Shown here: in pieces, positions 54,293 through 62,127 of the stretch | How the letters are laid out: each line of letters opens with the position of its first letter | Position numbering within the stretch: position 1 is the first letter of the stretch | Assembly (NCBI RefSeq): GCF_030816615.1 | Contig: NZ_JAUSYD010000001.1 | Coordinates: 5,354,501 to 5,418,500, forward strand | DNA: 64,000 nt | Direction: 5' to 3' | Origin: Streptomyces sp. B1I3 | Lineage (GTDB): Bacteria; Actinomycetota; Actinomycetes; Streptomycetales; Streptomycetaceae | Notes under the pieces: generated by a model | Told to the model about the DNA's origin: nothing | Database searches by the model: none | Seen by the model: the letters and a program-made list of their open reading frames with translations, nothing else | Position numbers and translations under genes: made by a program

Positions 54293-55173
54293 GCGCCGTC
54301 TGGCTGGTGACCGGGGCCCAGGGGATGCTGGGGCAGGACCTCATGTCCCGGCTCGCCGGGGAGGATGTCACCGCGGTCGCCGCGGGGCGCGGCGTCGTGG
54401 ACGTCACCGATCCCGCCTCGGTCCGTGCGGCCTTCGAGGAGCATCGCCCCGCGGTGGTCGTCAACTGCGCCGCCTGGACGGCCGTGGACGACGCCGAGGC
54501 CCAGGAGGACGCGGCACTGCGGGTCAACGGCAGGGGCGCCGAGGTCCTCGCCGAGGCGTGCCGCGAGCACGGAGCCGTCCTCCTGCAGGTGTCCACCGAC
54601 TACGTCTTCCCGGGTGACGCCGAGAAGCCGTACGCCGAGGACGACGCCACCGGGCCTCGCAGCGCCTACGGGCGGACCAAGCTGGCCGGGGAGCGCGCGG
54701 TGCTCGCGACCCTGCCGGAGACCGGGTACGTCGTCCGCACGGCCTGGCTGTACGGCGCGGCCGGTGGCAACTTCGTCCGGACGATGATCAAGCTGGAGGG
54801 CGTCAAGGACACCCTCGACGTCGTGGACGACCAGCGCGGACAGCCGACCTGGACCGTCGATCTGGCCGACCGGCTCGTCCGGCTCGGGCAGGCGGCGCTC
54901 GCGGGCACCGCTCCCGCGGGCGTCTACCACGGAACCAGCGGCGGCGAGACGACCTGGTTCGGTCTGACCCGGGAGATCTTCGGGCTGCTGGGCGCCGACC
55001 CGGAGCGTGTCCGCCCCACGACCAGCGAGGCCTTCGTGCGTCCGGCCCCCCGCCCCGCCTTCAGCGTGCTGGGGCACGACCGGTGGACGGCGGCGGGGAT
55101 CGAGCCGATCCGCGACTGGCGCTCCGCCCTGGGCGAGGCGTTCCCCGCGCTGGTGGCCGCCGAACGGCCCTGA
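54289..55173 (+). CDS. rmlD: dTDP-4-dehydrorhamnose reductase
   Basis: A 294-residue NADPH-dependent reductase giving dTDP-L-rhamnose. It shows WLVTGAQGMLGQDLM, VNCAAWTAVDDAE, QVSTDYVFPGDAEKPYAEDD, YGRTKLAGERAV and RTAWLYGAAGGNFV. Start GTG overlaps the rmlB stop. Last gene of the rmlABD operon; the pathway's epimerase gene rmlC is at 56270 on the other strand. Confidence 0.95.
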   Translation: MSAVWLVTGAQGMLGQDLMSRLAGEDVTAVAAGRGVVDVTDPASVRAAFEEHRPAVVVNCAAWTAVDDAEAQEDAALRVNGRGAEVLAEACREHGAVLLQVSTDYVFPGDAEKPYAEDDATGPRSAYGRTKLAGERAVLATLPETGYVVRTAWLYGAAGGNFVRTMIKLEGVKDTLDVVDDQRGQPTWTVDLADRLVRLGQAALAGTAPAGVYHGTSGGETTWFGLTREIFGLLGADPERVRPTTSEAFVRPAPRPAFSVLGHDRWTAAGIEPIRDWRSALGEAFPALVAAERP

Positions 55174-55192
55174 CTCCCACCGCACGACGGCA

Positions 55193-55233
55193 ACGGCGAC
55201 GGCCGGACCTTTCGGGGGTCCGGCCGTCGCCGT
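55193..55233 (+). terminator. rmlABD terminator
   Basis: A perfect 17-bp stem (ACGGCGACGGCCGGACC with its complement) and a 7-base loop, 20 bases after the rmlD stop. Confidence 0.85.
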
Positions 55234-55275
55234 ACCACCGCTCCCGAATGCCACGCGCATGTCGCACGGAATGGG

Positions 55276-55304
55276 TGTCGTACGTCACATCCATGGGATA
55301 GCTT
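55276..55304 (+). promoter_or_regulatory. Candidate methyltransferase promoter
   Basis: TGTCGT and TAGCTT with a 17-base spacer; start about 40 bases before the GTG. Confidence 0.35.
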
Positions 55305-55350
55305 CTTCGGAAAACCTGGCCAGCTGGTCCCTGCCGAAGGGCTGCTCCAC

Positions 55351-56145
55351 GTGAACCGCCATGAATTCCTCCGGTCCTTGCACCGCGTCTACCGTCCCCG
55401 GAACTACCTGGAGATCGGAGTCAACGACGGCAGGAGCCTGGCCCTCTCCAGGGTTCCGTCCATCGCTGTCGACCCGGCTTTCCGCGTGGTGACGGACATC
55501 AGCTGCGATGTTCACCTGGTCAGGGCCACGAGCGACGACTTCTTCGCGCGCAAGGACCCGCTGCTGCACCTGCGCAACGGCCGCAATCCGTTCCGCGCCC
55601 TCGCCCGCCGGGACCCGCTGAACCTGCTCGGCGCGGAGCCGAAGCTGGAGCTCTCCTTCATCGACGGCATGCACCTCTTCGAGTACGCGCTGCGGGACTT
55701 CATGAACGTCGAGCGGCACTCCCGGTGGTCGAGCGTGATCGTCCTGGACGACATGCTCCCGCGCAACGCCGACGAGGCGGCCCGGGACCGGCACACCAAG
55801 TTCTGGACCGGAGACGTGTACAAGGTGGCGCAGGTGCTGCGCCGCTACCGACCCGACCTGCTGGTCGTCGAGGTGGACACGGAGCCCACCGGGGTGCTGG
55901 CCGTCTTCGGCGCCGACCCCGGCAGCACCGTCCTGAAGAACGTGTACGACAAGGTCGTCGAGGAGTACGTCGTACCCGACCCGCAGGACGTGCCCGACGA
56001 GGTGCTGGTGCGCAAGAACGCCGTCGAGCCCGAGGCCCTCCTCGGCGCGGACTTCTGGCCCGCGCTCGCCCGGGCACGCAACCTGCGACGCCCCCGGTCG
56101 GCCTTCGGCCCGCTGCGCAGGAGCATCCAGGCCGTGACGGCCTGA
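55351..56145 (+). CDS. Class I SAM-dependent methyltransferase-like protein
   Basis: 264 residues. It shows YLEIGVNDGRSLALS (SAM-binding glycine motif, near residue 19), IAVDPAF, ELSFIDGMHLFEYALRDFMNVERH and IVLDDMLPRNADEAARDRHTKFWTGDVYKV. This is the methyltransferase-24-like layout found beside polysaccharide clusters. A Leu/Arg insertion (LLHLRNGRNPFRALARRDP) and a C-terminal RNLRRPRSAFGPLRRSIQ tail are notable. It would methylate a sugar or polyol of the glycopolymer; the target is unknown. It ends convergently against rmlC. Confidence 0.78.
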   Translation: MNRHEFLRSLHRVYRPRNYLEIGVNDGRSLALSRVPSIAVDPAFRVVTDISCDVHLVRATSDDFFARKDPLLHLRNGRNPFRALARRDPLNLLGAEPKLELSFIDGMHLFEYALRDFMNVERHSRWSSVIVLDDMLPRNADEAARDRHTKFWTGDVYKVAQVLRRYRPDLLVVEVDTEPTGVLAVFGADPGSTVLKNVYDKVVEEYVVPDPQDVPDEVLVRKNAVEPEALLGADFWPALARARNLRRPRSAFGPLRRSIQAVTA

Positions 56146-56207
56146 GCCGGCCGAGGACGCCCGCCGCGGCGCCCGCCGGCCTCGTCCACCGACGACGCCC
56201 GCGCACG

Positions 56208-56247
56208 GGGGAGCCCCCGGCCCGTACCTCCGGACCGGGGGCTCCCC
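56208..56247. terminator. Bidirectional terminator between methyltransferase and rmlC
   Basis: A perfect 13-bp stem GGGGAGCCCCCGG / CCGGGGGCTCCCC with a 14-base loop, between convergent genes. Confidence 0.82.
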
Positions 56248-56269
56248 GCCGCTTCGCCGCCTGCGCGGA

Positions 56270-56869
56270 TCAGCCGCGGGCGCGCAGCTCCGCGTAGTAC
56301 GCCTGGCAGGCCTCGTACGAGGGCAGGAGGCCCTGCTTCTCCGCCTCGTCCAGGGTCGGGGCCGCGGCGTCCTTGTCGGAGAGCAGCGGGGTGACGTCGG
56401 CGGGCCACTCGATGCCCAGAGCCGGGTCGAGGGGGTTGATGCCGTGCTCACGGCCGGGGGAGTAGCCCTCCGAGCACAGGTAGACGACCGTCGCGTCGTC
56501 CGTCAGCGCCATGAAGGCGTGGCCGAGGCCTTCCGCGAGGTAGACGGACCGGTGGTCGACGTCGTCGAGCCGTACCGCTTCCCACTGCTTGTACGTCGGG
56601 GAGCCGACCCGGATGTCCACGATGACGTCGAGCACCGCCCCGCGTACGCACTTGACGTACTTGGCCTGGCTCGGGGGTACGTCGGCGAAGTGGATCCCCC
56701 GCAGGGTGCCCCGGCTGGAGACGGAGCAGTTGGCCTGTTCGAGGCTCAGCCGGTGGCCTGCCCCCTCGGCGAAGCCGGCTCCCTGGAACCACTCGTGGAA
56801 GCTGCCGCGGCTGTCCGGGAAGACCTTCGGTTCATGGACCAGGGCACCCGCGATGGAGAGCTGCCGCAT
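56270..56869 (-). CDS. rmlC: dTDP-4-dehydrorhamnose 3,5-epimerase
   Basis: A 199-residue cupin epimerase. It shows VHEPKVFPDSRGSFHEWF, QANCSVSSRGTLRGIHFAD (catalytic His), AKYVKCVRGAVLDVIVDIR and VYLCSEGYSPGREHGINPLDPALGIEWP. It acts between RmlB and RmlD. The ATG was chosen over a GTG three codons upstream because it gives the family start MRQLSIAGA and has AAGGA 10 bases before it. It follows the glycosyltransferase gene by 57 bases in the same direction; the pair forms an operon opposite to rmlABD. Confidence 0.94.
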   Translation of the reverse strand: MRQLSIAGALVHEPKVFPDSRGSFHEWFQGAGFAEGAGHRLSLEQANCSVSSRGTLRGIHFADVPPSQAKYVKCVRGAVLDVIVDIRVGSPTYKQWEAVRLDDVDHRSVYLAEGLGHAFMALTDDATVVYLCSEGYSPGREHGINPLDPALGIEWPADVTPLLSDKDAAAPTLDEAEKQGLLPSYEACQAYYAELRARG

Positions 56870-56926
56870 GTTGATCACGTCCTTGTGCTTGTTGCCGGTT
56901 CTGTCGTGCTCGGGGCGGGCGTACGG

Positions 56927-58954
56927 TCAGCCGATGATCCGTGCGGCCAGGCGGCGGGCGCTCTTGCGGGCCCTGGGGGGGAGCCGGCGGGCGATCGGGC
57001 CGCCGACGGTGCGCAGCGCACGGCGCACGGTCACCTTCCGGCGCTTGGAGACCACCCTGCTGACGAGCTCCGGGTCGGCCTCGGCCAGACCGGCGGGCAG
57101 CTTGATCCGGCCGCGGGAGTCGACGGAGACCTCGAAGAGGGGAAGCGGGGCGCTCTTCCCGCCGTCCAGACGTACGGACAGCTGCCAGGCGCCGGCCGGG
57201 ACGCCCGCCGCCCGGGTGGGCAGGGGGAGGTGGGCGCGTCCCTCCGTGGGCACCAGCACGGCCGGGAGCGTGTGGGAGGTGCCGGACGAGGACAGCACCA
57301 GCTGCACCGAGGACTGCGCCGTGGCGGTGACGGTGAAGAGGTCCAGCCGGAGCTCGGGACGGCTGCCGGGAACGAGCAGGACCGGACGGCCTTCGAGGTA
57401 CGTGGCCAGCTTCTTGCTGCGCCGGGCGACGTCGAGCGTGAGGTTGCCGTGCGGGTCGGTGAAGTAGGGGATGACCGCGCGGGCGGGAGAACCGAGGGAG
57501 GCGGGCAGGCAGGCGGCGTCCACGTGCTGCGCGCGGTCCGCGCCGAGCCGGGCCTTGCGCACCAGGCCCAGGCCGCGCAGCGGGACCCACACGTCCCAGA
57601 AGCCGCGGGAGACACGGCCACGGCCCTTGACGGCCTCCGAGGTCACGTGTCCGGCGCCGTGCAGGACCACTTCGCAGGTGTCGTCGCCGAGATCCTCGAT
57701 CTCGGTGGTGAACGTCGCCGGGCAGGGCCACTCGACGGCCGTCTCACGGTTGCGCAGGGAAATCTCCGCGGCGTACCCGTCGATGTCGTCCGTGACGTCC
57801 AGGAGCTCGCCCTCGGGCAGGAGCCCCTCGGTCAGGTCGGGGTGCAGGTAGTAGCGGTCGTCACGGCGCAGCAGCTTCAGCGGAGCCTGGTCCTCACCGT
57901 GCACGAGGCGGCCGGTCACGGTGACGGCGATCCGGCCGTCCGGCTGCCAGGTGAAGTCCTGCAGGCGGGCCGTCGCCTTGACGGAGGCGGCGAAACGGGC
58001 GATCCGCAGGAGGCCCTGGCGGTCGTCGTTGCGCAGCAGCGTCGAGCGGAGCCGCTGGATGGGACCGAGCCCGTCGTGGACCCCGTCGTCCATGAAGTCC
58101 TTGGCCAGGTCCCCGACGGCGTCACACATCTCGTCGAGGTACTCCGGCGTGTACTTCACGACGGCCGGTTCGCTGAGGCGGCCCAGCATCTCCACGCGGT
58201 AGAAGCGGCGGAGCAGGAGGTCGCGGAACTCACCGGGCTCGGTGTTGTCCACGACGACGTCGAGGACTTCGCGGAGGTTTCCGTAGTAGCCGGCCGGGAT
58301 GATCTTCGCGGATCCCGCGTTCTGCCCGTCGTCCCGCTTCGAGTAGTAGTAGCAGGTGTAGTTGCCGAGGATGGAGACGACCTTCGCGGGGAAGTACGCC
58401 TGCATCATGTAGAGCTGGTCCTCGAGGCGCCGCTTCCCCTCGGGGTAGGCGATGCCGTTCTCTCGGAGGAACTCCGTGCGGAACATCTTGTGCGGGGTCA
58501 GGCTGTCGTACAGAGGGGCGTCGCGCAGCGTGCACTTCTCGCGCGTCTTCTTGAAGACGCCGTGGGGGACGCCGCGGAAGTTGCTCGCCACCTTGCCGAT
58601 GACGATGTCGGAGCCGTTCCGGTGCCCGATCGCGTACAGGCGCTGCAGCGCCTCGGTGGCGAGGTAGTCGTCCTGGTCGACGAATTGGACGTATTCGCCC
58701 TTCGCCTCCGCCACTCCGATGTTCCGGGGCTTTCCGGGCCATCCCGAATTCGGGATGGTGATCACTCGGAAGTGAGGGTGCTCGACCGCCAGTGCCTCGA
58801 GCCGTTCACGCGTGTCGTCCGTGGAACCGTCATTGACGAAAAGGACTTCGAAATCCTCCGCCGGCAGGGTCTGGCGCAGCAGCGAATCGATGCAAGGATC
58901 GATGTACTTGCCCGGGTTGTAAACCGGAATGACGACACTTACTTTGACTGACAC
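56927..58954 (-). CDS. Large family 2 glycosyltransferase with beta-rich C-terminal domains
   Basis: 675 residues from the GTG at 58954. The GT-A domain shows VKVSVVIPVYNPGKYIDPCI, VNDGSTDDTRERL, NSGWPGKPRN and DXD as QFVDQDDYLAT (near residue 93). A helical linker and two or more beta-rich segments (about 330-640) end in a basic tail (RRLPPRARKSARRLAARIIG). The plan, GT-A plus tandem C-terminal beta domains, resembles the teichoic-acid sugar transferase TarS; the donor (dTDP-rhamnose or another sugar) is not known. Paralogue of the gene at 42570. Candidate -10 TAGAGT lies on the minus strand at 59045-59050. Confidence 0.85.
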   Translation of the reverse strand: MSVKVSVVIPVYNPGKYIDPCIDSLLRQTLPAEDFEVLFVNDGSTDDTRERLEALAVEHPHFRVITIPNSGWPGKPRNIGVAEAKGEYVQFVDQDDYLATEALQRLYAIGHRNGSDIVIGKVASNFRGVPHGVFKKTREKCTLRDAPLYDSLTPHKMFRTEFLRENGIAYPEGKRRLEDQLYMMQAYFPAKVVSILGNYTCYYYSKRDDGQNAGSAKIIPAGYYGNLREVLDVVVDNTEPGEFRDLLLRRFYRVEMLGRLSEPAVVKYTPEYLDEMCDAVGDLAKDFMDDGVHDGLGPIQRLRSTLLRNDDRQGLLRIARFAASVKATARLQDFTWQPDGRIAVTVTGRLVHGEDQAPLKLLRRDDRYYLHPDLTEGLLPEGELLDVTDDIDGYAAEISLRNRETAVEWPCPATFTTEIEDLGDDTCEVVLHGAGHVTSEAVKGRGRVSRGFWDVWVPLRGLGLVRKARLGADRAQHVDAACLPASLGSPARAVIPYFTDPHGNLTLDVARRSKKLATYLEGRPVLLVPGSRPELRLDLFTVTATAQSSVQLVLSSSGTSHTLPAVLVPTEGRAHLPLPTRAAGVPAGAWQLSVRLDGGKSAPLPLFEVSVDSRGRIKLPAGLAEADPELVSRVVSKRRKVTVRRALRTVGGPIARRLPPRARKSARRLAARIIG

Positions 58955-59310
58955 GACTGTGCCCCATCTCTGGAAGAACCCTGGACGACAAGGTGGGGTT
59001 GGGACCGGCAGCCGATTTTTAGGCATGGGCCACCGCCCGCATGCACTCTAGCGGTTGTCAGGATCGAACAGTTCGGACACCTGTGGGCCCGGCGCCATGT
59101 GCCGGTGGCCCGGGCGTCACCGAAGTGTGTCCAGATCCTCACCCCTGACGTGAGGGAACGCGGTCGCAGTGCGCTAGCGTTCGTTCGTTCTGATGACACG
59201 CCCGGTGAGCGGACCCAGGGTACTGGCTCCCGTTCAGCTGTCCTGGGAGGACGCTTATCTCTTCGCGCATCGTCAACGGTATCCGTCGTACACGCTGGTC
59301 ACGCGGTTCC
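58955..59310. other. Divergent promoter region
   Basis: 356 bases between the large glycosyltransferase and the acyltransferase. It is AT-richer around 59000-59080, with minus-strand -10 TAGAGT at 59045-59050. A GGAGG at 59247-59251 is in phase with the acyltransferase frame but has no standard start codon after it. Confidence 0.4.
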
Positions 59311-60621
59311 GTGGCCGAGTGTTTCTCGGGCCGTGACAACAGCCTCGGCGTCATAAGGCTGACGCTGGCCTCCGCCGTCGTCGTCTCGCACGCGAGTGTT
59401 CTGGGCTTCGGGGACAGCGAGTTCGGGCACTACTTCAGCCACGGCCAGACGGACCTCGGCAAGATGTCCGTCTACGGCTTCTTCGTACTCTCCGGGATCC
59501 TCGTCACACGCAGTGGCAAGAGGCTGTCCCTGGGACGCTTCCTCTGGCACCGCGGGCTGCGACTGCTGCCCGGCCTGTGGGTCTGTCTGGCGGTGACCGC
59601 CTTCGTCGTCGCCCCCTTCCTGTACTGGCGCCAGCAGGGCGGGCTGGACGGTTTCTGGGGCCATGACCGCGGGCCCATCGACTACCTGGCCTCCAACTGG
59701 GCCGTCGCCCCCCGGCAGAACGACGTCTCCGGCGTCGTCGCCGCCGCGGGTGACTCGGGCCTCGCGCACAGTCCCAGCATCGACGCCGCCCTGTGGTCAC
59801 TGCGTTACGAGGTGCTCTGCTACTTCGGGGTGGCCCTGCTCGCCCTGACGGGCGTTCTCGCGCGCGCACGCCGCGTCGTGCTCCTCGTCGTCGCCGTGCT
59901 GGGCTGGCTGATCCTCCGCGACGCGGTCCACACCCGGTTCTGGGCGGGCTTCGGCGACTCCACGTACCACGGGGCCATCGAGTTCTTCGAGGTGACGGGC
60001 AAGTTCGACCCGGACGTCGTCCTCTACCTCGGCTTCGCCTTCGCCCTCGGGACGCTGATCGAGTGCTACCGCGAGCGCATCCCGGTCAGCGATGTCCTGG
60101 GTGTGGCGTCGGGGCTGGTCCTTCTGGGCAGCCTGCACTTCGGTTACCTCTTCGTCGTCGGCCTGCCCGCCTTCGCCTATCTGCTGCTGTGGCTCGCCAT
60201 CCGGCTCCCGGCACCGTTCCGGCGCATCGGCGCGCGCCACGACTACTCGTACGGCATCTACATCTACGGCTTCGTCGTGCAGCAGTCCCTGGTCGCACTG
60301 GGACTGGCCCGCTGGGGCTTCTGGCCGTACCTCGCGATGTCGCTGGCGGGTGCGCTGGCCGCCGCGGTGCTCTCCTGGCACCTGGTGGAACGTCCGGCGA
60401 TGCGGCTGAAGGACCTGGGCTCCGCGCGTAAGACCGGGTCGGGAGCCGCCGGAGCGGCGGTGACCGCGTCCCGGCCGGCAGCCGGTCCGGACACCGGTGC
60501 AGCTCCCGGCGTGAACACCGGAGAACTCCCGCCGACGGCGGCAGGGCCCCTCGCGGACGAGGGCGTGCCCGTCTCCTCCGCCGGACACCTGGAGGGTGTG
60601 AGCGGGCCGGGCGCCCGCTGA
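59311..60621 (+). CDS. Membrane O-acyltransferase (acyltransferase-3 family)
   Basis: A 436-residue protein with about ten membrane helices. It shows NSLGVIRLTLASAVVVSHASVLG (catalytic His, near residue 28), GKMSVYGFFVLSGILVTRSG, FLWHRGLRLLPGLWVC, PSIDAALWSLRYEVLCYF (the SLxxExxxY motif) and ARHDYSYGIYIYGFVVQQ. A disordered Gly/Ala/Pro tail of about 65 residues follows. It probably O-acetylates the wall polymer outside the membrane. The GTG has no good ribosome binding site, and the frame stays open about 60 bases upstream without a standard start, so the N-terminus is uncertain. Confidence 0.85.
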   Translation: MAECFSGRDNSLGVIRLTLASAVVVSHASVLGFGDSEFGHYFSHGQTDLGKMSVYGFFVLSGILVTRSGKRLSLGRFLWHRGLRLLPGLWVCLAVTAFVVAPFLYWRQQGGLDGFWGHDRGPIDYLASNWAVAPRQNDVSGVVAAAGDSGLAHSPSIDAALWSLRYEVLCYFGVALLALTGVLARARRVVLLVVAVLGWLILRDAVHTRFWAGFGDSTYHGAIEFFEVTGKFDPDVVLYLGFAFALGTLIECYRERIPVSDVLGVASGLVLLGSLHFGYLFVVGLPAFAYLLLWLAIRLPAPFRRIGARHDYSYGIYIYGFVVQQSLVALGLARWGFWPYLAMSLAGALAAAVLSWHLVERPAMRLKDLGSARKTGSGAAGAAVTASRPAAGPDTGAAPGVNTGELPPTAAGPLADEGVPVSSAGHLEGVSGPGAR

Positions 60622-60647
60622 CCCCCGGCCGGCCCCGCAGGGCCGCG

Positions 60648-60676
60648 CGGCCCCTGCCCCTTCGGGGCGGGGGCCG
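60648..60676 (+). terminator. Acyltransferase terminator
   Basis: A 13-bp stem CGGCCCCTGCCCC / GGGGCGGGGGCCG (one G-U pair) with a TTC loop, then TTG. Confidence 0.75.
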
Positions 60677-60874
60677 TTGCCGTTCACGGCCGGCATCCGC
60701 GGAGTCCGGCGCCTCCGTCGACGTCCGGGTGGAGCAGATCCGTCATCCAGGTGTACGAAGTCGTCCTTCCGAGGCAACCCGGCGCACGAACCGCCCGTCC
60801 TCCTCGGGGGAGGGGAACGAACGGCCCGTCCGATGTGCCCGTGCTGTTCCCCTGAGCGATGCGGACCAGGAGCG

Positions 60875-62077
60875 ATGACCAGTAACACGCCAGACGTCAG
60901 TGTCGTGATCGGCGCGTACGAAGCGATGCCCTACCTGATCCGCTGCCTCGAGTCCGTCGGGGCCCAGACGCTTCCGGCCGACCGGATGGAGATCATCGCC
61001 GTCGACGACGGCTCGACGGACGGCACGGGGGAGTACCTGGAGGAGTTCGCCGCCCGGACCGCCGTACCGATGCGCGTCGTCCGTCAGGAGAACTCGGGCG
61101 GACCCAGCAATCCGCGTAACGTCGGTCTCGGCCTCGCCCGCGGCCGTTACGTCTTCTTCCTCGACGCGGACGACTACTTCGGCGAGGAGGCCCTCGAGCG
61201 GATGGTCGCGATGGCGGACCGGGCGGGCACGGACGTCGTGCTCGGCAAGACCGTCGGCGTCGACCGAGGGGCCCCGAAGTCGATGTGGAAGGAGACCGTC
61301 GAGCGGGCGGACCTCTACTCCTCCAACATCAAGTACACCCTGAGCGCCCAGAAGCTGTTCCGGCGGTCACTGCTCGTCCGGCTGGGGATGACGTTCGACG
61401 AAGGGCTGAAAACAGGCGAGGACGCGCTCTTCACCATGGAGGCCTACCTCCGCGGCAACGGGGTCTCCGTCGTCGCCGACCACACCTGCTACTACCTGGT
61501 GGGCCGGGACGACGGAAAACACGTGACACGGAGCGGAGGCCACCTCCTGCGCTTCGACTCGGCCCGTGCGCTGATGGAGCTCATCGCGGAGTACGTCCCC
61601 CCGGGTCCACGCAGGGACACGCTGATGGTCCGGCCGTTCGCCATCACGCTGCTCCCGCAGTTCGGGCCCGTCCTGCTGAAGCAGTCGGAGGCCGTACGGC
61701 AGGAGAAGACGGAACGGGCGGCACCGCTGCTGGAGGCCTACTGGTCCCCAGGGGTGGCCCGACGCCTCAAGGTCCAGGAGCGGCTGAGGCTGCTCTGCCT
61801 GGCCGAGGGGCGCACGGACCTGCTCATGGAGATCCTGCGCTTCATGCAGAGCGGGGACGAGCCGGCGGCCGTCCGCGCCGGTGGCCGACTGTACCTGGCC
61901 TATCCGCGCTTCCGTGAGCACGGTGGACTGCCCGACCGGGCGTACGAGGTGACCGTGACCGAATGGATCGGCGGCAGAAGGATCGAGGTGCCGGGGAGCC
62001 GGTCCCCGGCAGCCTTCGCCCGGCGCCTGGCGCGCCGGGCGCGCAACGGCGCCCGGCGCGTCCTGCACAGGCGGTGA
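60875..62077 (+). CDS. Family 2 glycosyltransferase (paralogue B)
   Basis: 400 residues, the twin of the gene at 50843. It shares DVSVVIGAYEAMPYLIRCLESV, VDDGSTDGTGEYLEEFAAR, NSGGPSNPRNVG, YVFFLDADDYF, TGEDALFTMEAYLRG and the C-terminal LAYPRFREHGG...YEVTVTEW. It has a polybasic end (FARRLARRARNGARRVLHRR). Two such enzymes may add successive or alternative sugars to one polymer. AGGAG lies 5 bases before the ATG. It converges on the pyruvyl transferase gene 50 bases away. Confidence 0.87.
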   Translation: MTSNTPDVSVVIGAYEAMPYLIRCLESVGAQTLPADRMEIIAVDDGSTDGTGEYLEEFAARTAVPMRVVRQENSGGPSNPRNVGLGLARGRYVFFLDADDYFGEEALERMVAMADRAGTDVVLGKTVGVDRGAPKSMWKETVERADLYSSNIKYTLSAQKLFRRSLLVRLGMTFDEGLKTGEDALFTMEAYLRGNGVSVVADHTCYYLVGRDDGKHVTRSGGHLLRFDSARALMELIAEYVPPGPRRDTLMVRPFAITLLPQFGPVLLKQSEAVRQEKTERAAPLLEAYWSPGVARRLKVQERLRLLCLAEGRTDLLMEILRFMQSGDEPAAVRAGGRLYLAYPRFREHGGLPDRAYEVTVTEWIGGRRIEVPGSRSPAAFARRLARRARNGARRVLHRR

Positions 62078-62104
62078 CCGGCGTGCGGAGTCCGCAGCGG
62101 GGCC

Positions 62105-62121
62105 GATCCGGCAGCCGGATC
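62105..62121. terminator. Small hairpin between convergent genes
   Basis: GATCCGG / CCGGATC, 7 bp with a 3-base loop. Modest, but it is the only hairpin in the 50-base gap. Confidence 0.45.
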
Positions 62122-62127
62122 CGTCCC

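Noticed and set aside
52242..55173. rmlABD as part of an antibiotic deoxysugar cluster
   Set aside because: No polyketide, peptide or other scaffold genes, no resistance or exporter genes, and all neighbours are wall-polymer enzymes.
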